DNA from: UBA5704 sp036380715
GTDB taxonomy: Bacteria > Acidobacteriota > Thermoanaerobaculia > Multivoradales > UBA5704
DNA: 64,000 nucleotides
Assembly (NCBI GenBank): GCA_036380715.1
Contig: DASVEF010000113.1
Coordinates: 1 to 64,000 of the forward strand
Direction of reading: 5' to 3'
Both the position numbers and the translations under genes were made by a program. Positions 56,355 to 64,000 of this stretch are shown one piece after another. Position 1 is the first letter of the stretch, and each line of letters begins with the position of its first letter. The notes beneath the pieces were generated by a model, which saw only the letters and a list, made by a program, of their open reading frames with translations, had not been told where the DNA came from and ran no database searches.

Positions 56355-56759
56355 TCACCCCAGCGCCGTCTGCGGCAACTCCAGCCCTTTCATCGAGGAG
56401 AACACGGTCAGCCGTCCCTTGAGGTCCGCCACGCTCCCTTTGCAGCGGTCGAGGACGTCGGGAGTGAGGAGGAGGATCAGCTCGCCTCCGGCTTCGGCGA
56501 CCACGCAGGGGAGCTGGTCACCCACCACCCGGCCGAGCGCGGGGCCGATCTCGTCCTTGTGGACGTAGTCGACGGGGACGCCGATCTCCTCCTTGCAGTC
56601 CTTCCACTCCGACTTCTCGCCGGCCAGGCCGTGCGTGATCGTGCAGAGGGTGCAGCCTTTGATCTGGAGGAGCTTGCGGGCGCTGTCCAGGAAGGCGTTG
56701 ATGGAGCCGGAGCCGGCGTTGAAGACGAAGATCAGCCGGTCGATCTTCCGCTTCGTCAT
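56355..56759 (-). CDS. Conserved hypothetical protein with CxxC
   Basis: A 134-residue protein. The beginning DRLIFVFNAGSGSINAFLDSA and the motif KGCTLCTITHG look like a widespread family of unknown function that I know only by pattern. The CTLC pair could be redox-active or bind metal. It lies between the hypothetical membrane protein and dusB on one strand, with gaps of 15-20 bases. Confidence 0.7.
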   Translation of the reverse strand: MTKRKIDRLIFVFNAGSGSINAFLDSARKLLQIKGCTLCTITHGLAGEKSEWKDCKEEIGVPVDYVHKDEIGPALGRVVGDQLPCVVAEAGGELILLLTPDVLDRCKGSVADLKGRLTVFSSMKGLELPQTALG

Positions 56760-56774
56760 GGGAAAGCCCTCCTG

Positions 56775-57758
56775 TCAGGCGGCCTTCTCGACGAGGATCT
56801 CCTCGAAGAACGACTCGACGGCGGCGAGGAAACTCTCGACGTCCGGAAGGTGGTTGATGTCCTGCCGCAGGCGGCGCCCGTTCGGCAGGCCGTGGGTGTA
56901 CCAGCCGGTGAATTTGCGCAGCTTGTGCATCGCGTAGCGGGACGGCTCGCGCTCGGCGACCAGACGGAAGTGGCCGAGGATGAGGTTCCGGCGGTCCTCG
57001 ACCGTCGGCTCGGTGAGCCGGCCGCCGGACATGCGGGCGGCGATCTGCCGGAAGAGCCAGGGGTTGCGCGTGGCGCCGCGACCGACCATCACGCCGTCGC
57101 AGCCGGTCTCCGCGAGCATGCGTAGCGCGTCCTCGGGCTCGCGCACGTCGCCGTTGCCGATCACCGGGATCGACAGCGTCTCCTTGAGCTGGGCCAGGTG
57201 CGTCCAGTCCGCCTCGCCGGTGAACATCTGGCGGGCGGTGCGCGCGTGCATGGCCACGGCGTTCACCCCGTTGGCCTCGCAGATGCGCCCCAGCTCCAGG
57301 TAGTTGCGCCGGCAGTCGTCGAGGCCGAGGCGGAACTTGACGGTGAGCGGAATGGAGATCGCGTCGCGCACCGTGCGGACGATGCGCTCGGCGAGCTTCA
57401 GGTCGCCCATCAGGGCGGCGCCGGCGCACCCCTTGAGGACTTTGTTGGCCGGGCAGCCCATGTTGATGTCGCAGATGTCCGCGCCCAGCTCCTCGACGAC
57501 CAGGGCGGCCTCGCGCATGGTGGTGGCGTCGGAGCCGTAGATCTGGATGGCGAGCGGGCGCTCCTCCTCGCCGAAGTACATCAGATCGCGGGTCTTCGGG
57601 TTGCCCGAGACGATGGCCTTGGAGGAGATGAACTCCATCGACACGACGCCCACGCCGCCGATCCGGCGCACGATCAGCCGGAAATCGCGGTCGGTCACCC
57701 CCGCCATCGGGGCGAGCCAGAGAGGGGGATCGACGTGGACGGAGCCTATCTGCACCAT
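56775..57758 (-). CDS. dusB: tRNA-dihydrouridine synthase
   Basis: A 327-residue FMN enzyme that reduces uridine in tRNA. The catalytic Cys is in INMGCPANKVLKGCAGAAL; LAPMAGVTDRDFR, VKFRLGL, MHARTARQMF and VMVGRGATRNPWLF are FMN and family motifs. It is a TIM barrel with a C-terminal helical domain. Confidence 0.94.
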   Translation of the reverse strand: MVQIGSVHVDPPLWLAPMAGVTDRDFRLIVRRIGGVGVVSMEFISSKAIVSGNPKTRDLMYFGEEERPLAIQIYGSDATTMREAALVVEELGADICDINMGCPANKVLKGCAGAALMGDLKLAERIVRTVRDAISIPLTVKFRLGLDDCRRNYLELGRICEANGVNAVAMHARTARQMFTGEADWTHLAQLKETLSIPVIGNGDVREPEDALRMLAETGCDGVMVGRGATRNPWLFRQIAARMSGGRLTEPTVEDRRNLILGHFRLVAEREPSRYAMHKLRKFTGWYTHGLPNGRRLRQDINHLPDVESFLAAVESFFEEILVEKAA

Positions 57759-57767
57759 ACGGCGATT

Positions 57768-58082
57768 CTAACCCGGGGGTTGGACGGGATCTTCCCGCCC
57801 ATCTCTCGGAGGGTACCGCCGCGTCGAGCGGCCGATGACCCAGGTCAGCAAGGCGGTGATGACGGCCCATTGGAGGCCGCCGGCGAGGAGGCTCCAGGTG
57901 AGGAGGGGGTCTCCGTCCAGGTGCATGTAGGCGAGCGAGGCCGGGAAGTCGAGCCAGGAGAGGATGTTGCCCCGGCCGAAGAGGCCCCAGGTGCGCCACA
58001 CCCAGAGGACGGTCAGGGTGTGGAGGACCGCGCCGATGATCAGGGCGGCGAGGATCGCCCGCCGCGAGGGCCAGGGTCTCAT
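57768..58082 (-). CDS. Small membrane protein
   Basis: A 104-residue protein with two or three membrane segments (AILAALIIGAVLHTLTVLWVW and LLTWSLLAGGLQWAVITALLT). The ATG overlaps the stop of the upstream sulfatase-modifying-factor-like gene (ATGA). No family is recognised. Confidence 0.65.
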   Translation of the reverse strand: MRPWPSRRAILAALIIGAVLHTLTVLWVWRTWGLFGRGNILSWLDFPASLAYMHLDGDPLLTWSLLAGGLQWAVITALLTWVIGRSTRRYPPRDGREDPVQPPG

Positions 58083-58771
58083 GCCGTGCCTCCGTCCGCG
58101 GCGAGGCGGAACCCGTAGTCGCTGTAGCGCATGTGGGGAGGGATCGCGGAGCGCGCCGCGCACCGGCTCGCCCGGATCTGATGGCGCCACGAGCCGCCGC
58201 GCGAGGAGCGCCGGACCCCGTGGTCCGGCCCGCGCGGGTCCTCCCGCGGGGAAACTTCGTAGTAGCGCGCTTCGTACCAGTCCGAGCACCACTCGTGGAC
58301 GTTCTCGCCGAGGCCGAGGAACCCGAGTGGATGGAGGGAGGGGTAGGCGTCGACCGGCTCGGGGCCGCCGAGCCAGCGCCGGTCATAGTCGGGCAGCGAC
58401 TCCGGAGAGTCGTCCCCCCAGGGGTAGAGGACCTCGCGGTCCGCCTTGGCCGCCCGCTCCCACTCGGCCTCGGTCGGCAGCCGCACTCCATGACCCAGCG
58501 TCTCGCTCGCCCAGGCGCAGTACGCCGCCGCGTCCTCCCAGGACGGGCCGACCGCCGGCATGCGGGGATCGGAGAAGGCCGGATCGTCCCAGAACGGCGG
58601 CGCGGGATGCCCGGCCGCGTCGAGGAAGAGCTGGTACTCCTCGCGGGTCACCTGGGTGCGCGCCAGGAGGAAGGAGCCCACCGCGACCTCGTGCCGCGGG
58701 TTCTCGTTGTCCCGCGGCCCGCCGCCCATCCAGAAACGGCCTCCCGGCACCCGGATCCACTCCACGGTCAT
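58079..58771 (-). CDS. Sulfatase-modifying-factor-like (FGE-sulfatase) domain protein
   Basis: A 230-residue protein with the formylglycine-generating-enzyme fold: FWMGGGPRDNENPRHEVAV, THEEYQLF-like TREEYQLFLDAAG, RLPTEAEWERAA, GNVHEWCSDW (here ENVHEWCSDWY) and SRCAARSAIPPHMRYSDYGFR. Only one of the two copper-binding cysteines of true FGE is seen, in RCAARS. So it is probably not a sulfatase activator, but another member of the fold. The start ATG lies at the edge of a REPIN-like repeat. Confidence 0.85.
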   Translation of the reverse strand: MTVEWIRVPGGRFWMGGGPRDNENPRHEVAVGSFLLARTQVTREEYQLFLDAAGHPAPPFWDDPAFSDPRMPAVGPSWEDAAAYCAWASETLGHGVRLPTEAEWERAAKADREVLYPWGDDSPESLPDYDRRWLGGPEPVDAYPSLHPLGFLGLGENVHEWCSDWYEARYYEVSPREDPRGPDHGVRRSSRGGSWRHQIRASRCAARSAIPPHMRYSDYGFRLAADGGTA

Positions 58772-58776
58772 GGGGT

Positions 58777-58880
58777 CCTCACCCCCGTCCCCTCTCCCGT
58801 CACCGGGAGAGGGGCGCCTCCGCCCATCCCGCATTGTTCCCCCTCTCCCGGTGACGGGAGAGGGAGCCAGGGGGTGAGGG
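58777..58880. repeat. REPIN-like double palindrome, copy 3
   Basis: CCTCACCCCCG and GGGGGTGAGGG enclose two hairpins (CCCCTCTCCCGTCACCGGGA and its mirror). It lies between the divergent starts of the sulfatase-modifying-factor-like gene and the methyltransferase gene, so it sits in the promoter region of both. Confidence 0.8.
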
Positions 58881-58963
58881 CTTTGCGAGTCTCGCTCTTC
58901 AGACACCCGCCTAGCATACCGCCGTTGCAGAGCCCTCGCGCCGGCAGGGATATGATCGCCCGC

Positions 58964-59683
58964 ATGGCCTGGTACAAGGAATGGTTCGGCGAGGAGTACC
59001 TGGAGCTGTACTCGCGCCGCGACCAGCCGGAAGCGGAGATGCACGCCGACTTCGTCGAGCGGCATCTCGACGGCCCGCGGCCGAACGCGGTCCTCGACCT
59101 GGGCTGCGGCGCCGGCCGCCATACCGCGGCCCTGCGCCGGCGCGGCTACCGGACCCTCGGGGTCGACCTCTCGCTCACCCTGCTCGCCCGCATGCGCGGG
59201 CTCCCCAAGGTGGCGGGCGACATGCGGGTCCTCCCCTTCCAGGCCGGCAGCTTCGACTGGGTGCTGAGCTTCTTCACCTCGTTCGGCTATTTCGAGCGCG
59301 AGCGGGAGAACTTCCGGGTGCTGGAAGAGATCGTGCGCATCCTCTCCCCCGGAGGCCGCTTCCTGATCGACCTCATGAACCCGGGCCCGATGCTCGACCA
59401 GCTCAAGCCGCGCGAGAGCCAGGAGATGGACGCGGGCCGGGCCGAGATCGAGCGCTGGTTCGACGCCGAGAAGAAACGGATCAACAAGCGCATCGTCGTG
59501 CACACCCCGGGCGAGAGCCCCCGCACGTTCCTGGAGAGCGTGCGCGTCTACCAGCCGGAAGAGGTGGTCATCGGCCTGCGCTGGGCGGGCCTGGAGGTCG
59601 ACCGCCTCGTCGGCAACTTTCACGGAGAGATCTACGAGCGTGACAGCGAACGCCTCATCCTCATCGGTCATAAGCCGGCCTGA
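58964..59683 (+). CDS. Class I SAM-dependent methyltransferase
   Basis: A 239-residue methyltransferase. The start ATG at 58964 gives MAWYKEWFGEEYLELY; an ATG four codons earlier is possible. The SAM motif is VLDLGCGAGRHTAALRRRGY, followed by LGVDLS and DWVLSFFTSFGYF. It overlaps the start of bshC by 44 bases, so it is the first gene of the bacillithiol operon. The substrate is unknown; a role in thiol methylation is a guess. Confidence 0.82.
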   Translation: MAWYKEWFGEEYLELYSRRDQPEAEMHADFVERHLDGPRPNAVLDLGCGAGRHTAALRRRGYRTLGVDLSLTLLARMRGLPKVAGDMRVLPFQAGSFDWVLSFFTSFGYFERERENFRVLEEIVRILSPGGRFLIDLMNPGPMLDQLKPRESQEMDAGRAEIERWFDAEKKRINKRIVVHTPGESPRTFLESVRVYQPEEVVIGLRWAGLEVDRLVGNFHGEIYERDSERLILIGHKPA

Positions 59684-61268
59684 CACGTTGCGGGTCGACC
59701 TTGCGGCCGCCGGCCTGCTGCCCGGGCTGCCGGCCGCTTTTCTGGCGGGGCGCGACCGCGACCTGCTGGCCCCCCTGCGCTTCCTGCCGCCGCGCGAGAC
59801 GCCGTCCGGCCCTCCCATTCCGGGAGCGCGCCGCGAGGTGGCCGAGGCGCTGGCGGTCACCAACGGCTCCTACGGACACCCGAAGGCCGACGAGCTGGCC
59901 CGGAAGCTGGCCGATCCGGCGACGCGCGTCGTGGTCACCGGCCAGCAGCCCGGCCTGCTCGGCGGCCCCCTCTACTCCGTCGCCAAGGCGGTGGCGGCGG
60001 CGCGCTGGGCGGCCGAGCTGGAGGCGCGCGGCGAGCCGGCGGTGGCGGTCTTCTGGGTCTCCACCGAGGACCACGACTGGGCCGAGGTCTCCTCGGCCGT
60101 GGTGCCCACCGCGGAGGGGCCGCGCAGCTTCGACCTCGGGCCCGACCCGGAGCCGCTCATGCCGGTCGGGATGCGCACGTTCGGCCCCGGCATCGCCGAA
60201 GTGCTGCGCTCCCTGGCCGAGGCGGTGCCCGGGGAACGCTACGCCGACTGGCTCGCCGAGGCCGGCCGCTGGTACCGGCCGAACGCCCGCTTCGGCGAGG
60301 CCTTCTGCCGGTTGATGGCCGCCGTGCTCGGCCCTCACTGCCCCCTGCTGCTCGACTCCCTGCTGCCGGCCCTCAAGGCGGCGCAGCGCCCCTGGCTGCG
60401 GCGGATCGTCGAGCGCCGCGAAGCCTTCGACGAGGCGATCGCGACGCGCGAGGCGGAGATCCAGGCGCGCGGCCACTCCCTCCAGGTCAGCTCGCACCCC
60501 GGCCTGAGCCCGCTCTTCCTCCTCTCGCGCGGTGAGCGGCGGCGGATCGAGTGGCGCGGCGGCGACGCCTGGAGCCTGCGCGGCCGGGAAGGGGACGGCG
60601 GCGACGTCGCGGAGCTGCTGCGGATCGTCGACGAGAACCCGGAGGTGGTCTCCCCCGGCGTGCTCGCCCGCACCGCCATCCAGGACGCCGTCCTCGGCTC
60701 GTACCTGCAGGTGCTCGGTCCCGGGGAGCTCTCGTACATGGCGCAGGTCTCGGCCATCTATCCGGTGCTGGAGGTGGAGGCCCCCTGGACCTCGCTGCGC
60801 CCGCAGACCCTGGTGCTCGACGCCAACCAGATCGAGAAGCTGGAAGGCCTGGGGATCTCGCTGGCCGACCTGATCGGCGACCGCCAGCGGCTCGACCGCG
60901 CCCTCGCCGAGGACGGCGACTTCGTGACCTCGGTGCGCGCCCGGGTGGAGGAGGCGCTCGCCACCCTGCGCGATCCCGCGCTGGCGACCGATCCCAACCT
61001 CGAGCGGCCTCTGGAGAAGACGCGCGAGCAGATCCTGCGCGCCCTCGACACCTTCGCGGACAAGGTGGTGTCGGCGTCGGCGCGGCGCAACGAGGTGCGC
61101 ACCCGCCGCGTCGAGCAGCTCCGCGAGGCGGTCCTGCCGCAGGGCCGTCTCCAGGAGAGGGTCGTGGCGTCGGCGCACTTCCCGGGAAAGTACGGTTCCG
61201 GATTCGTCGAGAGCTATTGGGAACAGATGGAGCTCGATCCGAGCTTTCTGCAGGTGGTGAGCGTATGA
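59640..61268 (+). CDS. bshC: Putative bacillithiol cysteine ligase BshC
   Basis: A 542-residue protein that attaches cysteine to glucosaminyl-malate. Family marks are VVTGQQPGLLGGPLYSVAKAV, FWVSTEDHDWAEV, and HFPGKYGSGFVES at the C-terminus. The start is uncertain: the GTG at 59640 overlaps the methyltransferase, and a TTG at 59688 would give RVDLAAAGLLPG. The gene is followed by bshB and bshA with four-base overlaps, forming a complete set. Confidence 0.9.
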   Translation: MTANASSSSVISRPDTLRVDLAAAGLLPGLPAAFLAGRDRDLLAPLRFLPPRETPSGPPIPGARREVAEALAVTNGSYGHPKADELARKLADPATRVVVTGQQPGLLGGPLYSVAKAVAAARWAAELEARGEPAVAVFWVSTEDHDWAEVSSAVVPTAEGPRSFDLGPDPEPLMPVGMRTFGPGIAEVLRSLAEAVPGERYADWLAEAGRWYRPNARFGEAFCRLMAAVLGPHCPLLLDSLLPALKAAQRPWLRRIVERREAFDEAIATREAEIQARGHSLQVSSHPGLSPLFLLSRGERRRIEWRGGDAWSLRGREGDGGDVAELLRIVDENPEVVSPGVLARTAIQDAVLGSYLQVLGPGELSYMAQVSAIYPVLEVEAPWTSLRPQTLVLDANQIEKLEGLGISLADLIGDRQRLDRALAEDGDFVTSVRARVEEALATLRDPALATDPNLERPLEKTREQILRALDTFADKVVSASARRNEVRTRRVEQLREAVLPQGRLQERVVASAHFPGKYGSGFVESYWEQMELDPSFLQVVSV

Positions 61269-62014
61269 GCACGAAGCTGGACGTCCTCGCGATCGGCGCC
61301 CACCCGGACGACCTCGAGCTGGGATGCGGCGGCACGCTGGCCCTGCTGGCCCGGCAGGGGCGCCGGGTCGGCGTCCTGCACCTGACCGGCGGCGAGCGGG
61401 GGACCCGCGGCACGCCCGAGGAGCGGCGGGCCGAAGCCGAGGAGGCGGCCCGGGCGCTCGGCGCGGCGGAGCTCGCCTTCCTCGACTGCGGCGACGGCGC
61501 GTTCCGCTACGGCGAGGCCGAGGAGGACGCGCTGATCGACGTCCTCCGCGGCTGGCGCCCCGACCTGGTCCTCGGCCCCACGCCGCACGACCGGCACCCC
61601 GACCACGCCCGCGCCCACCATCTCGTGGAGGCCGCCTGCTTCTACTCCGGGCTCGCCAACCGGTGTCCGGGGAAAGAGCCCTACCGGCCGGCCGCGGTCT
61701 TCTCCTACATGCAGCACGATCCGTTCGATCCGAGCTTCATCGTTGACGTCTCCTCCGTCTGGGAGGCCAAGATGGAGTCGCTGCGCGCCTACCGCAGCCA
61801 GCTCTTCCAGGGGGAGCACGAGAAGAAAGAGGATGAGAAAGGCGGGGAGCCGCCGATGACCAAGGTGGCGAGCCGGGAGTTCCGGCTGGCGGTCGAAGGG
61901 CGGGCGCGCCACTTCGGGCTGCTGATCGGCGCCGAGTTCGGCGAGCCTTTCTGGAGCCGGCTGCCGCTGGCGGTGCGGGACCCCCTGGCGGTCCTGCCGG
62001 GAGGTGTGCGATGA
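61265..62014 (+). CDS. bshB1: N-acetyl-glucosaminyl-malate deacetylase BshB
   Basis: A 249-residue zinc deacetylase of the PIG-L/LmbE family. The metal motif is AIGAHPDDLELGCGG, with the second HPDH in DRHPDHARAHHL. It removes the acetyl group from GlcNAc-malate in bacillithiol synthesis. Its start and stop overlap bshC and bshA by four bases each. Confidence 0.93.
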   Translation: MSTKLDVLAIGAHPDDLELGCGGTLALLARQGRRVGVLHLTGGERGTRGTPEERRAEAEEAARALGAAELAFLDCGDGAFRYGEAEEDALIDVLRGWRPDLVLGPTPHDRHPDHARAHHLVEAACFYSGLANRCPGKEPYRPAAVFSYMQHDPFDPSFIVDVSSVWEAKMESLRAYRSQLFQGEHEKKEDEKGGEPPMTKVASREFRLAVEGRARHFGLLIGAEFGEPFWSRLPLAVRDPLAVLPGGVR

Positions 62015-63138
62015 GGATCGGCATCAGTTGTTATCCGACCTACGGCGGCTCCGGGGTCGTGGCCACGGAGCTGGCCATGGCGCTGGCCGAGGGGGGAGAC
62101 GAGGTCCACGTCATCAGCTACGCGCTCCCCTCGCGCCTGACCTTCCTCAACCCCCGGCTCTTCTTCCACGAGGTGGTCACCCCGACCTACCCGCTGTTCG
62201 ACAACTACCCGCCGTACTCGCTGGCGCTGTCGACCAAGATGGTCGAGGTGGCGCGCCACCACCAGCTCGACCTGCTGCACGTCCACTACGCGATCCCCAA
62301 CGCCGTGTCCGCCGTGCTCGCCCGGGAGATCCTGGCGCCGCAGCCGCTGCCGGTGGTGACCACCTTGCACGGCACCGACGTCACCCTGGTGGGGACCGAC
62401 CCGAACTACCTGGAGACCACCCGCTGGGGGATCCTCCACAGCGACGCCGTGACCGCGGTGTCGGAGTCGCTGCGCCGCAGCACCATGGAACAGCTCGGCA
62501 TCCCGAACCACATCGACGTGGTGCCCAACTTCATCGACCCCGCGCGGTTCGAGCAGGCGCGGAAGCTCCCCGGAGCGCGCCGCTGGGCCAAACCGGGCGA
62601 GCGCCTGCTGGTCCACATCTCCAACTTCCGGCCGGTCAAGCGCGTGCTCGACGTGGTCGAGGTCTTCCGGCGGGTGCAGCGCGAGGTCCCCACCCGGTTG
62701 CTCATGGTGGGCGACGGGCCGGAGCGCGGCCGGGTGGAGCAGCACTGCCGGGCGCACGGCATCTGCAATTCGATCACCTTCGTCGGCAGCCTGCCGCTGA
62801 TTGAAGAGGTGCTGGTCGGGGCCGACCTCTTCCTGCTGCCGTCGCAGACCGAGTCGTTCGGCCTCTCCGCCCTGGAGGCCATGGCCTGCGAGGTGCCGGT
62901 GGTCGCCACCCGGGTGGGCGGCGTGCCCGAGGTGGTGGAGGAGGGCAAAAGCGGCTATCTCTGCGAGGTGGGCGACGTGGACGGCATGGCCCAGGCGGCG
63001 CTGCGGCTGCTCCGGGACGAGGAGCTGCGGCGCTCTTTCGGCGAGGCCGGCCGGCGCCGCGCGGTCGAGGTCTTCGGCCAGGGCCCGGTCGTGGCCCGCT
63101 ACAAGGCGATCTACGACCGGGTGGCCCAGCGCGCTTGA
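62011..63138 (+). CDS. bshA: N-acetyl-glucosaminyl-malate synthase BshA
   Basis: A 375-residue GT4-family glycosyltransferase that joins GlcNAc from UDP-GlcNAc to malate. The N-terminus RIGISCYPTYGGSGVVATEL is diagnostic; LHGTDVTLVG, HISNFRPVKRV and LLPSQTESFGLSALEAM are the GT4 motifs. It completes the bacillithiol operon. Confidence 0.95.
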   Translation: MRIGISCYPTYGGSGVVATELAMALAEGGDEVHVISYALPSRLTFLNPRLFFHEVVTPTYPLFDNYPPYSLALSTKMVEVARHHQLDLLHVHYAIPNAVSAVLAREILAPQPLPVVTTLHGTDVTLVGTDPNYLETTRWGILHSDAVTAVSESLRRSTMEQLGIPNHIDVVPNFIDPARFEQARKLPGARRWAKPGERLLVHISNFRPVKRVLDVVEVFRRVQREVPTRLLMVGDGPERGRVEQHCRAHGICNSITFVGSLPLIEEVLVGADLFLLPSQTESFGLSALEAMACEVPVVATRVGGVPEVVEEGKSGYLCEVGDVDGMAQAALRLLRDEELRRSFGEAGRRRAVEVFGQGPVVARYKAIYDRVAQRA

Positions 63139-63173
63139 GGGGGTGTCTCGAAAGTGTGGACCGCGCCGCTGAG

Positions 63174-63290
63174 CCCTCACCCCCTGGCCCCCTCTCCCGT
63201 CACCGGGAGAGGGGGGAAAACGCAGAAGAGAGAAGAGGTTGGATGGGGGCGCCCCTCTCCCGGCGACGGGAGAGGGGACGGGGGTGAGGG
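63174..63290. repeat. REPIN-like double palindrome, copy 4
   Basis: CCCTCACCCCC and GGGGTGAGGG flank two hairpins (CCCTCTCCCG..CGGGAGAGGG twice) across an AT-richer spacer. It fills most of the space between bshA and the YigZ gene. Confidence 0.82.
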
Positions 63291-63332
63291 CCCGCAACGG
63301 CGACTGTACGAGGACTTCTGAGACAAGAGGAG

Positions 63333-63914
63333 ATGGCTTCCTACCCGAGCCCCGCCGGCGAGGCCCGCGCCGAGATCCGCGAGAAGGGCTCGCGCTTCCT
63401 GGCCGTGGTCGGGCCGGCCGCGGACGAGGAGCGGGCGAAGGCGAGGCTCGCGGAGCTGGAGCGCCTCTACTTGGACGCCACCCACCATTGCTGGGCGTGG
63501 CGCCTGGGCTCGCCGCCCCGCGAGCGCGGCTCCGACGCCGGCGAGCCCGCGGGGACCGCGGGAACGCCGATCCTCCAGGTGCTGCGCGGCGCCGGGCTCT
63601 CGGACGTGCTGGCCGTGGTGGTGCGCTGGTTCGGCGGCACCAAGCTCGGCAAGGGGGGGCTCGCCCGCGCCTACGCCGCCGCCGCCCGGGAGGCGCTCCA
63701 GGAGCTGCCGGTCGCCACCCGGGTGCCGACCGTACGGCTCGCCCTGCGGGTCCCCCACGGGAAGGTCGGCGCGGTCAAGCGGTTGATCCACCCACCTGGA
63801 GTGGAGCTGGAGGAGGAGGAGTACGGCCAGGAGGCGCGGCTCGTCCTCGTGGTCCACGAGGAGCGGCAGGGTGCCCTGCGCGAGGCATTGGCGGATCTGG
63901 GAATCTCCCTGTAG
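63333..63914 (+). CDS. yigZ: YigZ/IMPACT family protein
   Basis: A 193-residue two-domain protein. The N-terminal domain contains DAGEPAGTAGTPILQVL and VVVRWFGGTKLGKGGLARAY, the IMPACT/UPF0029 signature; the C-terminal DUF1949-like domain follows. Its role in bacteria is unclear, possibly in translation control. It stands after a REPIN-like repeat downstream of bshA. Confidence 0.9.
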   Translation: MASYPSPAGEARAEIREKGSRFLAVVGPAADEERAKARLAELERLYLDATHHCWAWRLGSPPRERGSDAGEPAGTAGTPILQVLRGAGLSDVLAVVVRWFGGTKLGKGGLARAYAAAAREALQELPVATRVPTVRLALRVPHGKVGAVKRLIHPPGVELEEEEYGQEARLVLVVHEERQGALREALADLGISL

Positions 63915-63953
63915 ACTCCCCGGAGGATCTTTTTCCGATAAGGAGATCTCTCG

Positions 63954-64000
63954 ATGAGCGAACCCGGCGCCCCGCCTCCACCTCCGCCGTACAACCCGCC
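63954..64000 (+). CDS. Start of a proline-rich protein, cut by window edge
   Basis: An ATG preceded by AAGGAGAT (63940-63947) opens MSEPGAPPPPPPYNP and the frame runs out of the window. Such proline-rich beginnings often lead into a small membrane protein, but nothing more can be seen. Confidence 0.6.
   Translation, partial: MSEPGAPPPPPPYNP

Overview
The window is a GC-rich, gene-dense bacterial chromosome segment around the replication origin. It carries gyrA, gyrB, recF, dnaN and dnaA on one strand, mutY across a long intergenic space, then recR-ybaB-dnaX with the SRP RNA, tadA, two tRNA-Ser genes, rpmH-rnpA-yidD-yidC-jag-parS-rsmG-parA-parB and a bactofilin gene, and further on a tmRNA gene. 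A complete bacillithiol set (bshC-bshB-bshA), DUF2911, a type III polyketide synthase cluster and many GTG/TTG starts fit an Acidobacteriota-like organism, perhaps of the Thermoanaerobaculia type. That placement is inference from gene content; no rRNA gene is present to confirm it.

Layout. 0-4 kb: a reverse-strand lipid cluster of type III polyketide synthase, isoprenylcysteine-methyltransferase-like protein, acyl carrier protein and fatty acyl-AMP ligase, probably making alkylresorcinol or alkylpyrone lipids. 4.5-8.8 kb: a forward operon of radical SAM protein, divergent metallophosphoesterase, FAD oxidoreductase and ferrochelatase. 8.8-19.3 kb: housekeeping and hypothetical genes (putative secreted protease-like lipoprotein, GNAT, zinc-ribbon membrane protein, DUF2911, HAD phosphatase, sugar nucleotidyltransferase, CYTH enzyme, M20 peptidase, CPBP protease, transaldolase, secreted protein). 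19.4-29.2 kb: gyrA to dnaA, with a DUF4160/DUF2442 pair between gyrB and gyrA. 29.2-30.4 kb: no protein gene, but DnaA boxes and three tandem copies of a structured RNA. 30.4-38.5 kb: mutY, a two-domain cyclic-nucleotide-binding protein, a tetratricopeptide-like protein, a P-loop protein, an aminotransferase, recR-ybaB-dnaX, SRP RNA and a 102-bp tandem repeat. 38.5-46.1 kb: tadA, tRNAs and the rpmH-to-bactofilin block. 46-53 kb: AlkP-superfamily protein, tandem signal peptidases, ComEA-like and pseudopilin proteins, CutA, a trans-sulfuration enzyme and MtnA. 53.9-55.4 kb: a HepT/MntA-like pair beside tmRNA. 55.9-64 kb: hypothetical proteins, DusB, a sulfatase-modifying-factor-like protein, a methyltransferase, bacillithiol synthesis and a YigZ protein.

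The most striking feature is at 29.6-30.33 kb. Three consecutive units each have a GG-N10-GC element matching the sigma-54 promoter consensus (GGCAC-N5-TTGCA), then an RNA that can fold into the same three-stem form with compensatory changes in one stem; the first two end in strong intrinsic terminators. This looks like a tandem family of sigma-54-driven noncoding RNAs next to dnaA and oriC that I do not recognise.

Other points of interest: rnpA has no usual start codon after rpmH and its frame stays open through the whole of rpmH; the end of the bactofilin gene is duplicated on the far side of a solitary nucleotidyltransferase gene; an MntA-like nucleotidyltransferase is fused to a large unknown N-terminal domain; and four REPIN-like double palindromes are scattered through the window.
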